Shown: positions 1 through 8,122, counted from the first letter of the stretch. The stretch is 27,330 bases of DNA from CAVXAE01 sp044225565 (GCA_044225565.1 JBGAIL010000050.1:1-27330), one strand, 5' to 3'. Program-made: numbers and translations. The notes: generated from the sequence alone by a model not told the origin.

Positions 1-155
1 ATGTCCGCAGGTTCGTCAAAGTCACCCCGCGCGACTACAAGCGGATGATGGCGTGCATCGAGCGCGCGCAGGGCGAAGGGCTCGCAGGCGATGCGGCTCT
101 CATGGCGGCCTTCGAGGCCAACGCGCGTGATCTCTCGCGAGCGGGCGGGAACTGA
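1..155 (+). CDS. gltB: Glutamate synthase large subunit, C-terminal end (partial)
   Basis: Only the last 50 or so codons are present, open from the left edge (frame starting at base 3) to the TGA at 153-155. The visible tail includes VKVTPRDYKRMM, which resembles the C-terminal end of the GltB alpha subunit, and it ends in RDLSRAGGN. The stop overlaps the next start (TGATG), so translation of gltB and gltD is probably coupled. The identification rests mainly on this junction with an unmistakable gltD, because the tail carries no catalytic motif. GltB would carry the glutaminase and FMN/3Fe-4S glutamate-forming domains, all outside the window. Confidence 0.85.
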   Translation, partial: VRRFVKVTPRDYKRMMACIERAQGEGLAGDAALMAAFEANARDLSRAGGN

Positions 156-1660
156 TGGGAAAGCCGACGGGATTCATCGAATACCCGCGCGAGCTGCCCG
201 CCAGCCGCACGCCGGTCGAGCGCGTCGGTGACTGGAAGGAATTCCATCACCACATGGAAGCAGCGGGCCTGCAGCAGCAGGCCGCGCGTTGCATGGATTG
301 CGGCGTGCCGTTCTGCCACACGGGCCAGCTGCTGAGCGGTGCGGCATCCGGCTGCCCCATCCACAACCTCATCCCGGAATGGAACGACCTGGTGTATCGC
401 GGCCTGTGGCGCGAGGCGCTGGAGCGCCTGCACCGCACGAACAACTTCCCGGAGTTCACCGGCCGCGTCTGTCCCGCACCCTGCGAAGGCTCCTGCGTGC
501 TCGGCATCGACGACCCGCCGGTGGCCATCAAGGCCATCGAGAACGCGCTCATCGATCGGGGCTGGGAGGAAGGCTGGGTGGTGCCGGAGACGCCCGCGCT
601 TCGCACGGGCAAGAAAGTCTGCGTGGTCGGTTCGGGTCCGGCAGGTCTCGCCGCCGCGGCGCAACTCAATCGGGCGGGGCATTCCGTCACGGTGTTCGAG
701 CGGGCCGATCGTCCGGGCGGCCTGCTCATGTACGGCATCCCGAACATGAAGCTGGACAAGCGCGAGGTGGTCGAGCGGCGGCTCGAGCTCCTGAAGAGCG
801 AAGGCGTCGCGTTCGTCTGCAACGCGGAGATCGGCAGTGCCGGCAACGATAGCTCGCCGGCCATGGGCCTCGCGAAGCTGCGCTCGGAGTTCGATGCCAT
901 CGTGCTCTGCACGGGCGCCACGGTGCCGAGGGACCTGGCGATCGAAGGCCGCGCGCTCAAAGGCGTGCATTTCGCCATGGATTACCTCACCGCCAGCACG
1001 CGTGCGCTGCTGGACGAGAGCGCCGAGGCGAGCCCTATCTTCGCGCGCGGCCGGCACGTCGTCGTCATCGGCGGTGGTGATACCGGCACGGATTGCGTTG
1101 CCACGGCGATGCGGCAGGATTGCAAGTCACTGGTGCAGATGGAAATCATGCCGCAGCCGCCGCAGGTGCGCGCGGCCGACAATCCCTGGCCGGAATGGCC
1201 GCGCGTCTACAAGCTCGATTACGGTCAGGAAGAGGCAGCCGCGAGGTTCGGCTCCGATCCGCGCGTCTACCTCACCACGGTCAAACGCTTCAACGCCGAC
1301 GCGCAGGGCCGGGTGAAGGAGATGGTCACCGTGCAGGTGGAATGGAAGCAGGAGGCCTCGGGCCGCCGCGTCATCGCGGAGAGGCCCGGCAGCGAGCGTG
1401 CGCACCCTGCCGACCTGGTGCTGCTGGCCATGGGCTTTCTCGGCCCGGAGCGCGGGCTGCTCGAACACCTGGGCGTGGAGCTGGACGCGCGCGGCAACGC
1501 GAAGGCCGAGCACGGCGCGTTCGCCACCAGCGTGCCGGGCATTTTCGCAGCCGGAGATTGCCGTCGTGGCCAAAGTCTGGTCGTATGGGCCATCAACGAA
1601 GGTCGCGGCGCGGCCCGCGAATGCGACCGGTACCTGATGGGCAGCACCGCCCTGCCCTGA
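155..1660 (+). CDS. gltD: Glutamate synthase [NADPH] small subunit
   Basis: The beta subunit of NADPH-GOGAT passes electrons from NADPH through FAD to the GltB subunit, which makes glutamate from glutamine and 2-oxoglutarate. The protein has 501 residues, slightly longer than the usual 470-490. Its N-terminal part has the cysteine clusters of the iron-sulfur region (CMDCGVPFC, GCPIHN, then CPAPCEGSC). Next comes the FAD-binding GSGPAGLAAA motif with the PGGLLMYGIP segment at about residues 155-200. The NADPH-binding GGGDTGTD lies near residue 308, and the family C-terminal motif FAAGDCRRGQSLVVWAI near 465. The ATG overlaps the gltB stop. No frame disruption is seen. Confidence 0.97.
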   Translation: MGKPTGFIEYPRELPASRTPVERVGDWKEFHHHMEAAGLQQQAARCMDCGVPFCHTGQLLSGAASGCPIHNLIPEWNDLVYRGLWREALERLHRTNNFPEFTGRVCPAPCEGSCVLGIDDPPVAIKAIENALIDRGWEEGWVVPETPALRTGKKVCVVGSGPAGLAAAAQLNRAGHSVTVFERADRPGGLLMYGIPNMKLDKREVVERRLELLKSEGVAFVCNAEIGSAGNDSSPAMGLAKLRSEFDAIVLCTGATVPRDLAIEGRALKGVHFAMDYLTASTRALLDESAEASPIFARGRHVVVIGGGDTGTDCVATAMRQDCKSLVQMEIMPQPPQVRAADNPWPEWPRVYKLDYGQEEAAARFGSDPRVYLTTVKRFNADAQGRVKEMVTVQVEWKQEASGRRVIAERPGSERAHPADLVLLAMGFLGPERGLLEHLGVELDARGNAKAEHGAFATSVPGIFAAGDCRRGQSLVVWAINEGRGAARECDRYLMGSTALP

Positions 1661-1688
1661 GGGGCCGGCGCGGCGCAGCCGACGGGAC

Positions 1689-2363
1689 ATGGGGGAGCCG
1701 ATGGCGGGTCGTACGCGCAAGCCCCGGTTCGAGCGCCAGCTGGCGGATGCCCGCCGGCAGGCGCTGATCGACGCGGCCATCGCGAGCCTCAAGCGCGAGG
1801 GGCACGAAGGCCTTTCGGTGCGCAGCATCGCCGCCGAGGCGGGCGTCTCGCTCGGGCTCATCAATCACCACTTTCCGAACAAGGAAGCGCTGGTCGCCGA
1901 GGCCTACCGGCATTTCCATCGTCAGCTGTTCCACGTTCATACGCAGGCCGTCGCGCGCGCGAAGCCCACGGCGCGCGGGCGGCTGCACGCGTTCCTCGAA
2001 AGCACGTTCTCGCCGCCCAACCTCGACCGTGAAGTGCTCACCGCCTGGCTGGTGTTCTGGGGGATGCTGCGGCACTCGAAGGAAATCCAGCGCGTGCACG
2101 ACCAGACGTACGGCGACTACGTCGAGCTGGTGCGCAGCATGCTCGCAGGCCTCGAGAAGGAAGAGGGGCGTTTGCGGCTCTCCCTGCGCATCGCCGCCAT
2201 CGGGCTCACCTCGCTGCTCGATGGGCTGTGGCTCGAGTGGTGCCTGGACCCCGACCACTTCACGCCGCGCGAGTCGATCCGGATCTGCGAGGCGTGGATC
2301 GGGAGCCTTTCCCCATCGCGAGCGGGTAGGCGAGGCAGGTCGCGAGCATCGTCACGGCCGTGA
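1689..2363 (+). CDS. TetR family transcriptional regulator, BetI-like
   Basis: This 224-residue protein has an N-terminal TetR helix-turn-helix at about residues 25-70 (SVRSIAAEAGVSLGLINHHFPNKEAL) and a BetI-like C-terminal ligand domain with LLDGLWLEWCLD near residue 180. BetI relatives are usually repressors of a neighbouring transport or catabolic operon. The neighbours here are an amino acid permease and a folate/flavin enzyme set, so these are its likely targets. Two starts are possible: ATG at 1689, or ATG at 1701 preceded by GGGGGAG with short spacing. The BetI core ends near residue 207 (CEAWIGSLSP). The remaining basic tail, SRAGRRGRSRASSRP, lies antisense to the end of the convergent permease gene and looks like read-through coding. 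The ligand cannot be read from the sequence. Confidence 0.88.
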   Translation: MGEPMAGRTRKPRFERQLADARRQALIDAAIASLKREGHEGLSVRSIAAEAGVSLGLINHHFPNKEALVAEAYRHFHRQLFHVHTQAVARAKPTARGRLHAFLESTFSPPNLDREVLTAWLVFWGMLRHSKEIQRVHDQTYGDYVELVRSMLAGLEKEEGRLRLSLRIAAIGLTSLLDGLWLEWCLDPDHFTPRESIRICEAWIGSLSPSRAGRRGRSRASSRP

Positions 2364-3585
2364 GCGCGAGCAGCGTGCCGGACCTGAGAATGACGACCAT
2401 CGAGAACGCCATCGCGAGCACCGCCAGCGCGCGGTAGCGGTGCAGTGAGAGGCTTTCCGGCCCGGCCCCTTCGAAATGCCAGATGGCGGTGGCGCCGTAG
2501 ATGTACGTGATCAGCGTGTAGATCGTCGACACCTCGATGAGCCGGTTGAACTGCTGGTTGAGCGTCGGTGACATCGTGGCGAAGACGACTGCGCTCATCA
2601 GGAGCGCCTGCAACACCAGGGCGAGCGTAGGCACCCCGCCCGAATCCGTGCGCGCGAGGATCGCGGGGAAAAAATTGCGCTCCGCACCTCGTTTGCTCAA
2701 TTGGGCGTTGATGAGAATCCAGCCGCAGACGGCGCCGCTTGCCTTCAGCATCGCAGCGAGCGCGACCACCGCTCCGGCGAACGGGCCGATCATGTGCTGT
2801 GCGGCATCCGCGAACGGCGCGGTGGATTTCGCGAGCGTGGCGGCGGGGATGATGCCCATGATCACGCTGCACGTGGCCATGTAGAAGAGGCCGACGAGCA
2901 GGAGCCCCGCCACGGTGGCGAGCGGCACGTTGCGCCGGGGATTCTCGATGAACGCGGTGCCCACGGAGGCGCTCTCGAGCCCGACGAATGCCCAGAACAC
3001 CAGCACCATCGAGCCCGGGATCACCTCGAGGGCCGGCTTGCCGGTGACGTTCCACGAGGCGCGGAAAGTCTCGGCGTCGAAGAACCACCAGCCGGCCGTA
3101 CCGACCAGCGCGAGCGGGACGAGGCCGACCACGAGCGTGAAGGTCTCGACCTGGCAGGCGAAGCGCGGGCCGAAGACGTTGACCGCCGTGAAGAGCCAGA
3201 TGAGCGCCGTCGAGGCGAGCGCGACGTTGAGCGGTGTGGTGAGCGCCGGAAAGAAATGACCGAGATATCCCACCGCGGCGAGCGTGATGGCGATGACGCC
3301 CACGATGTTGCAGAGGCCGTAGATGACGTAATTCTGGAAGCCGATGAAGCGTCCGAGCGAGGCTTCCGCATACGCGCAGGGTCCGCCCGGCTCCGGGGAG
3401 ACCTGACCGAGCTTCGCCAGGACCAGTGCGACGCACAATGCGCCGAAGGTGGCGACCAGCCAGCCGAGGATCGTCACGCTGCCCACCGCGGCGAGCGAAG
3501 CGGGCAGCAGAAAGATGCCGGAGCCGATCATGTTGTTGGCCACGAGCGCCGTCGCGAGGAACGGCCCGATCTTGCGGTTTCGCAT
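2260..3585 (-). CDS. APC-superfamily amino acid/amine permease (AdiC/PotE-like)
   Basis: This integral inner-membrane transporter of about 441 residues has around twelve hydrophobic helices. The first helix carries the APC substrate-binding signature MIGSGIFLLPASLA, and the loop PEPGGPCAYAEASLG follows. Length and motif fit the arginine/agmatine (AdiC) and putrescine (PotE) transporter group, but the substrate is not determined. I prefer the ATG at 3585 (MRNRKIGPF) over a TTG at 3645, because the protein then begins as relatives do and the candidate operator stays outside the gene. The last residues (GKGSRSTPRRSGSTRAA) lie past the final helix and overlap the convergent TetR gene by about 100 bp. 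It is divergent from the GcvT/oxidase unit and could supply that unit's substrate, which is inference from context. Confidence 0.9.
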   Translation of the reverse strand: MRNRKIGPFLATALVANNMIGSGIFLLPASLAAVGSVTILGWLVATFGALCVALVLAKLGQVSPEPGGPCAYAEASLGRFIGFQNYVIYGLCNIVGVIAITLAAVGYLGHFFPALTTPLNVALASTALIWLFTAVNVFGPRFACQVETFTLVVGLVPLALVGTAGWWFFDAETFRASWNVTGKPALEVIPGSMVLVFWAFVGLESASVGTAFIENPRRNVPLATVAGLLLVGLFYMATCSVIMGIIPAATLAKSTAPFADAAQHMIGPFAGAVVALAAMLKASGAVCGWILINAQLSKRGAERNFFPAILARTDSGGVPTLALVLQALLMSAVVFATMSPTLNQQFNRLIEVSTIYTLITYIYGATAIWHFEGAGPESLSLHRYRALAVLAMAFSMVVILRSGTLLALTAVTMLATCLAYPLAMGKGSRSTPRRSGSTRAA

Positions 3586-3608
3586 CGTCCCGGCGAGCCT
3601 TTCGTCGT

Positions 3609-3638
3609 TTGACCCGAGTTTGCCCCGTACTGTACGAT
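3609..3638 (+). promoter_or_regulatory. Candidate sigma-70 promoter for the GcvT-like/flavoprotein operon
   Basis: TTGACC at 3609-3614 (five of six matches to -35) is separated by 18 bp from TACGAT at 3633-3638 (four of six matches to -10). It sits about 20 bp upstream of the start codon at 3658. The 5' leader would be very short, but a good Shine-Dalgarno (TAAGGAG, 3647-3653) is present. The -10 lies inside the palindrome at 3630-3645. This is a motif reading only. Confidence 0.45.
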
Positions 3639-3645
3639 CGTTCAA
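3630..3645. promoter_or_regulatory. Candidate TetR/BetI-type operator palindrome
   Basis: CTGTACGATCGTTCAA is an imperfect 16-bp inverted repeat around a perfect ACGATCGT core, with 12 of 16 positions symmetric. One half reads TTGAACG, like operators of BetI-type TetR repressors. It overlaps the candidate -10 box of the GcvT-like gene and lies 45 bp upstream of the divergent permease start. A dimer bound here could therefore repress both directions. The nearby TetR gene (1689-2363) is the obvious candidate binder, which is inference. Confidence 0.5.
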
Positions 3646-3657
3646 CTAAGGAGCGGC

Positions 3658-4860
3658 ATGCGCGTCCCCCACAGCCTCAAGACTACGCCTTTCCACGCGC
3701 GCACCGCGCCCCTCATGCTGGGGCAGGCCTGGCGTCGTTGGTCGGGGTACGCGGTCGCGAGCACCTACGACTGGCTGCACGACCGCGAGTATGCCGCCAT
3801 CCGCAACGCCGCCGCGCTGTTCGACGTGTCGCCCCTGCACAAATACCGCGTCGCCGGCCGCGATGCGGGCCGTCTGCTGGACCGCATGGTCACGCGCAAC
3901 GTGCTCAGGATGCAGGTGGGGCAGGTGGGTTACACCACCTGGTGCGATGCTCACGGCAAGGTCATCGACGACGGCACCGTGAGCCGGCTGGGCGGCGAGC
4001 TCTACCGGCTCACCTCGGCGGAGCCCACTTTCCGCTTCCTGCACCAGAACGCGGTGGGCCTCGAGGTCGAGATCGAGGAGACCACCGAGACGCTCGGCGC
4101 GCTCGCGCTGCAGGGTCCGCTCTCCAGGGCCGTGCTGAACCAGGTGGCGGAGCGTTCGGTCGAGGGCCTCAAATATTTCCGCATCGCGCCGAACCGCATC
4201 GCCGGCGTGGATATCGAGATCTCCCGCACGGGCTACACCGGGGATCTCGGCTACGAGCTCTGGGTGCCGGCGCAGGGCGCGGTTCGCGTGTGGGACGCCT
4301 TGATGGAGGCGGGCGCGAGCTTCGGTCTCGTGCCCGCCGGCATCTGGTCTCTCGACGTGGCCCGCATCGAGGCCGGCCTCGTCATGGCGGACGTCGACTA
4401 CCACTCCGCGCACCGCGCGATGATCGAAGATCAGAAGTCCTCCCCCTTCGAGCTCTCGCTCGACTGGACGGTGAGCCTGGACAAGGAGGCCTTCAACGGC
4501 AAGCGTGCCCTCAAGGCCGAGAAGGCGCGCGGCCCCGCCTGGCGCTTCGTCGGCATCGAGGTGGAGTGGGACTCGTTCGAGGCGCTGTTCAAGGCGTACC
4601 GGCTCTCCGCCGCATTGCCCATGGTGCCGTGGCGCTCGAGCACGCCCATCTACCGCGGCGGGGCGCAGATCGGCTACGCGTCGAGCGGCGTGTGGTCGCC
4701 GCTCCTCAAAAAGTACATCGCGGTCGCGCACATCCGTGCCCCGCATTTCGAGCCGGACACCCCGGTGGAGATGGAAGTCACCGTGGAGCACCAGCGCAAG
4801 CGCGCCAACGCCTGGGTGCGCAAGCTCCCGTTCTTCGATCCGGAACGCAAGAAGAGCTGA
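3658..4860 (+). CDS. GcvT-like aminomethyltransferase family protein (tetrahydrofolate-dependent)
   Basis: This 400-residue protein has the GcvT/DmdA/LigM fold, whose members move a one-carbon unit from a substrate to tetrahydrofolate. Family marks visible here are GKVIDDGTV (about residues 100-110, containing the conserved acidic residue), TGYTGDLGYELWVP near 193-206, and the C-terminal domain segment GYASSGVWSPLLKKYIAVA near 340. It is not the housekeeping glycine-cleavage T protein: gcvH and gcvP are not nearby and the N-terminus differs. It starts at an ATG with Shine-Dalgarno AAGGAG four bases upstream, and its stop is one base from the next ATG. Co-transcription with two flavin oxidoreductases suggests capture of a C1 unit released by oxidation of a methylated or amino substrate. 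A stand-alone O-demethylase role, as in LigM, is the alternative. Confidence 0.85.
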   Translation: MRVPHSLKTTPFHARTAPLMLGQAWRRWSGYAVASTYDWLHDREYAAIRNAAALFDVSPLHKYRVAGRDAGRLLDRMVTRNVLRMQVGQVGYTTWCDAHGKVIDDGTVSRLGGELYRLTSAEPTFRFLHQNAVGLEVEIEETTETLGALALQGPLSRAVLNQVAERSVEGLKYFRIAPNRIAGVDIEISRTGYTGDLGYELWVPAQGAVRVWDALMEAGASFGLVPAGIWSLDVARIEAGLVMADVDYHSAHRAMIEDQKSSPFELSLDWTVSLDKEAFNGKRALKAEKARGPAWRFVGIEVEWDSFEALFKAYRLSAALPMVPWRSSTPIYRGGAQIGYASSGVWSPLLKKYIAVAHIRAPHFEPDTPVEMEVTVEHQRKRANAWVRKLPFFDPERKKS

Positions 4861-4861
4861 C

Positions 4862-6454
4862 ATGGCCTCGCAGGACACCCACGGCAGCGACGTCATCATC
4901 ATCGGCGGCGGCCACAACGGCCTCGTCGCGGCGGCGTATCTGGCGCGTGCCGGAAAGAAAGTGCAGGTGCTCGAGCGCCGCCATCTCGTCGGCGGCGCCG
5001 CGGTCAGCGACCAGATCTTCCCGGGCTTCACGTTCTCGGTGTTCTCCTACGTCGTGAGCCTGCTGAGGCCGGAGATCATCCGGGACCTCGACCTGCCGAG
5101 GCACGGCCTGCACATCCTGCCGCTCGAGAGCACCGTGACTCCGCTGCCGAACGGCGACTATCTCGCCGGCTGGGGCGATCCGGACCTCACGCGCCGAGAG
5201 TACTACCGCCATTCGCCGAAGGACGCGGACGCGAGCATCGAGTTCGGGCGGCTGCTCACGCTCATGGCCATGGCGGTGCGGCCACTGCTCGGCACGATCC
5301 CGCCGGATCCCACCTCGCTCTCGCCGGGCGACCTCAAGGGGCTGCTCAAGCTCGGGAAGCACTTCCGCGACCTCGGTCCCGAGCGCTTCCACCAGCTCTA
5401 CAAGCTGATGACGATGAGCTCCTCGGACTATCTCGACGAGTGGTTCGAGTTCGGGCCGCTCAAGGCCACCAAGTCGGCGAGCGGCATCATCGGCACCTTC
5501 CTCGGGCCGCGCTCGCCGGGCTCGGCGTACGTGCTGCTGCACCACTACATGGGTGAGATCGACGGCGCCTTCCGCGCATGGGGTTTCGCGCGTGGCGGCA
5601 ACGGCTCGGTGAGCCGCGCCATCGCGAGCGCCGCAACGTCGTTCGGAGCGCGCATCCGCACCGAAGCGCCGGTGAAGCAGCTGCTGGTGCGCGGCGGGCA
5701 GGCGGCCGGCGTCGTGCTCGAGAACGGCGAGGAGTATCGTGCGCCCGTCGTCATCTCCGGCCTCGATCCGCGCCGCACCTTCCTCGATCTGGTGGAGAGT
5801 CGCGAGCTGCCGGAGGATCTGCTGGACCAGGTGCGGCGCTTCCGTTTCCGCGGCTCATCGGGGAAGGTGAACCTGGCGCTGTCCGAGCTGCCGGATTTCA
5901 CCTGCATGCCGGGCGTGGGGCCGCACCACAAGGGCGCCTTCTCCATCAGTCCCAGCGTCGACTATCTCGAGCGCGCCTACGACGATGCCAAGTACGGCGA
6001 GTTCTCGCGCAAGCCCTACATGGACATCGTGTTCCCCTCGATGATCGATCCCAACATGGCGCCGCCGGGCAGGCACGTGGCGAGCATCTTCGTGCAGTAC
6101 TGCCCGTACCATCTCAACGGCGGCTGGACGGAAGCGAAGCGGGAAGCGTTCGGGGACGCGGTCATCGATACGCTCAGCGAGTATGCGCCGAACATCAAGT
6201 CCGCCATCATCGGCCGCCAGGTGCTGACGCCGGTGGAGATCGAGAAGACCATCGGTCTGTCCGAAGGCAACATCTTCCAGGGCGAGCTCGCGCTGCAGCA
6301 GCTCTTCTTCCTGCGGCCGGCGGCGCCGTGGGCTCAATATTCCACGCCGATCCGCGGCTACTACCAGTGCGGGTCGGGCACGCACCCGGGTGGCGGCGTC
6401 ATGGGCGCTGGCGGGCGCAACGCGGCGCTCAAAATCCTCGGTGAGCTGCGATGA
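4862..6454 (+). CDS. PYROXD2/phytoene-desaturase-like NAD(P)/FAD-dependent oxidoreductase (copy 1)
   Basis: This 530-residue flavoprotein has an N-terminal Rossmann dinucleotide motif (IIIGGGHNGLVAAAYLARAG, about residues 11-30) followed by ER at the end of the second strand. The family C-terminal FAD motif YQCGSGTHPGGGVMGAGG lies near residues 500-518. It resembles PYROXD2 and other phytoene-dehydrogenase-related proteins, whose substrates are mostly unknown. Carotenoid genes are absent nearby, so a carotenoid role is not supported. I start it at ATG 4862, one base after the GcvT-like stop. The reading frame stays open further upstream only as a shadow of that gene. Its stop overlaps the next start by ATGA, pointing to a translationally coupled operon. 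Confidence 0.88.
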   Translation: MASQDTHGSDVIIIGGGHNGLVAAAYLARAGKKVQVLERRHLVGGAAVSDQIFPGFTFSVFSYVVSLLRPEIIRDLDLPRHGLHILPLESTVTPLPNGDYLAGWGDPDLTRREYYRHSPKDADASIEFGRLLTLMAMAVRPLLGTIPPDPTSLSPGDLKGLLKLGKHFRDLGPERFHQLYKLMTMSSSDYLDEWFEFGPLKATKSASGIIGTFLGPRSPGSAYVLLHHYMGEIDGAFRAWGFARGGNGSVSRAIASAATSFGARIRTEAPVKQLLVRGGQAAGVVLENGEEYRAPVVISGLDPRRTFLDLVESRELPEDLLDQVRRFRFRGSSGKVNLALSELPDFTCMPGVGPHHKGAFSISPSVDYLERAYDDAKYGEFSRKPYMDIVFPSMIDPNMAPPGRHVASIFVQYCPYHLNGGWTEAKREAFGDAVIDTLSEYAPNIKSAIIGRQVLTPVEIEKTIGLSEGNIFQGELALQQLFFLRPAAPWAQYSTPIRGYYQCGSGTHPGGGVMGAGGRNAALKILGELR

Positions 6455-8010
6455 GCCGCGCGTTCGATTCCATCGTCGTCGGTGGAGGCAGCAATGGGCT
6501 GGTCGCGGCCACCGTGCTCGCGCGCGGCGGCTCGAAGGTGCTGCTCGTCGAGGCGAGTGCGGAACTGGGCGGCGTATTCCGTGAGATCGAGTTCGCACCC
6601 GGTTTCCGCGCCGCACCTCTGGCGGCGGATGCGGGCTACGTGGCTCCGGAGCTGCTCCGCGCCATTGGCTTGGGCTCCATGCCTGCGCAAATTGCCGTGT
6701 CGGCCTCCGTAGTGGGATTGGGCGGCGATGCGCCAGTCACCCTGTCCCGCGATGTGCCCCGTACTGCGGATGCCTTGCGAAGGCTTTCGCAGCGGGATGC
6801 GGAGCGTTGGCCTGCATTCTGCGCTCACGTCAGCCAGATCACGGGTTTCCTTGCAGAGCTGTACCATCGCCCGCCGCCACGCATCGACGCGAGCGGGCTC
6901 GGGGAATTCCTGTCGCTCGCCGGCCTCGGACTCAAATTCCGCAAGCTCGGCAAGGCGGGCATGATCGAGCTGATGCGCACGCTGCCGATGCCGGCCGCGG
7001 ACTGGCTCGACGACTGGCTCGAGTCCGAGCGGTTGAAAGGTCTGCTCGCGGCGCTGGCAGTTGCGGACGTGGGTCAGGGGCCGATGTCGGGCGGCACGGC
7101 TTTCACGTTCCTGCATCGGCACGTAGGCGCGGCGTCGGGCGCGTTCGGCGATCGCGTCCGCCTCGAAGGCGGGCCGATGGCCCTGATCGGCGCGCTCGCC
7201 ACGCAGGCGCGGGCTGCCGGCGTCTCCATCGAGACCGGCACGCCCGTCGAAAAGCTGATCGTGCGCGACGATCGCGTCGTCGGCGCTCGCCTGGGGTCGG
7301 GCGAAGAGATCGCGTGCCGCGAGGTGGTCTCGAGCCTGGGCCCGCATCGCACGTTGTTCGGGCTGCTCGATCCCGTGCATCTGGATCCGGAATTCATGCA
7401 GGCCGTGCAGAACATCCGGTATCGCGGTGTCGCGACCAAGGTGTTGCTGGCGCTGGATGGGCTGCCGCAGCTGCCGGGAGCCGATGCTGCAGGCGCGGCC
7501 TCCACGTTCGTCATCGCGCCATCCATCCGCTATGTCGAGTGCGCCTACGACGCCATCAAGTACCGTCGCTGCTCGGAAGACCCCATCGTGGAGCTGCGCT
7601 TTCCGAGCGCGGCGCAGGGCGGGCTCGCGCCCTCGGGCAAGCACGTCGCCGTGTTGCACGTGCAGTTCTCGCCGTACGGCGCGAGCGAATCGATCGCTGA
7701 TCGCGCGATCGCCCTGGTCGAAAGCCATTTGCCGGGTTTCGCGTCGCGCATCATCGGGCGTGCCGCCTTTGCGCCTTCGGATCTCGAGGCGAAGTTCGGT
7801 CTTCGCGAGGGCGCGGTCTCGCAGGGCGAGATGATGCTCGATCAGATCCTATTCATGCGCCCGGTGGCTGGCGCATCGCGTTACGCCATGCCGGTTCCCG
7901 GTCTCTATCTCTGCGGCGCCAGCACGCATCCGGGTGGCGGCGCGACGGGGCTTTCGGGCCTGCTCGCCGCGCGCGCGGTGATGGCGGGCGGCTCCAGGCC
8001 GCGAGACTGA
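6451..8010 (+). CDS. PYROXD2/phytoene-desaturase-like NAD(P)/FAD-dependent oxidoreductase (copy 2)
   Basis: This 519-residue paralogue of the preceding gene begins within its stop codon (ATGA). The N-terminal FAD motif is VVGGGSNGLVAATVLARGG, and the C-terminal motif LYLCGASTHPGGGATG lies near residue 485. Shared internal blocks with copy 1 include SGGTAFTFLHRHVG against SPGSAYVLLHHYMG, SIRYVECAYDAIKYRRCS against SVDYLERAYDDAKYGEFS, and EGAVSQGEMMLDQILFMRP against EGNIFQGELALQQLFFLRP. The proteins have clearly diverged while keeping both cofactor motifs, so this is an old duplication. They may form a heteromer or act on successive intermediates. The substrate is unknown. Confidence 0.87.
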   Translation: MSRAFDSIVVGGGSNGLVAATVLARGGSKVLLVEASAELGGVFREIEFAPGFRAAPLAADAGYVAPELLRAIGLGSMPAQIAVSASVVGLGGDAPVTLSRDVPRTADALRRLSQRDAERWPAFCAHVSQITGFLAELYHRPPPRIDASGLGEFLSLAGLGLKFRKLGKAGMIELMRTLPMPAADWLDDWLESERLKGLLAALAVADVGQGPMSGGTAFTFLHRHVGAASGAFGDRVRLEGGPMALIGALATQARAAGVSIETGTPVEKLIVRDDRVVGARLGSGEEIACREVVSSLGPHRTLFGLLDPVHLDPEFMQAVQNIRYRGVATKVLLALDGLPQLPGADAAGAASTFVIAPSIRYVECAYDAIKYRRCSEDPIVELRFPSAAQGGLAPSGKHVAVLHVQFSPYGASESIADRAIALVESHLPGFASRIIGRAAFAPSDLEAKFGLREGAVSQGEMMLDQILFMRPVAGASRYAMPVPGLYLCGASTHPGGGATGLSGLLAARAVMAGGSRPRD

Positions 8011-8035
8011 CGCCCGCCGCCCGGTTGTGCGGGGC

Positions 8036-8089
8036 TGCTCAATTCAGCAGCGCAGCCCGATTCAGCCGGAGTGCTCAATTCAGAAGGCG
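8036..8089. repeat. Three imperfect 18-bp tandem units with overlapping hairpins
   Basis: ATTCAG recurs at 8042, 8060 and 8078, exactly 18 bp apart. The first and third units share the 12-mer TGCTCAATTCAG (8036-8047 and 8072-8083). Two alternative hairpins overlap the first unit: GCTGCT/AGCAGC (8034-8039 with 8046-8051) and GGGCTGC/GCAGCCC (8032-8038 with 8052-8058). The repeat lies just after the stop of the flavoprotein operon. No T-tract follows, so it is not a classical terminator. Confidence 0.5.
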
Positions 8090-8122
8090 ATGCAGAGGCG
8101 TCTGCGCGGAATTCGTCAACCA

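Noticed and set aside
2701..3612. 303-codon plus-strand open frame opposite the permease
   Set aside because: Composition is dominated by Arg, Glu, Asp and His with no hydrophobic core; the minus-strand permease with its membrane helices explains the region.
4505..4861. Upstream extension of the first flavoprotein frame
   Set aside because: It is an out-of-frame shadow of the GcvT-like gene; the dinucleotide-binding fold begins right after the ATG at 4862.
3646..5031. 461-codon minus-strand open frame opposite the GcvT-like gene
   Set aside because: It is a mirror of the plus-strand coding, without a family signature, and would cover the operator and ribosome site of the real operon.
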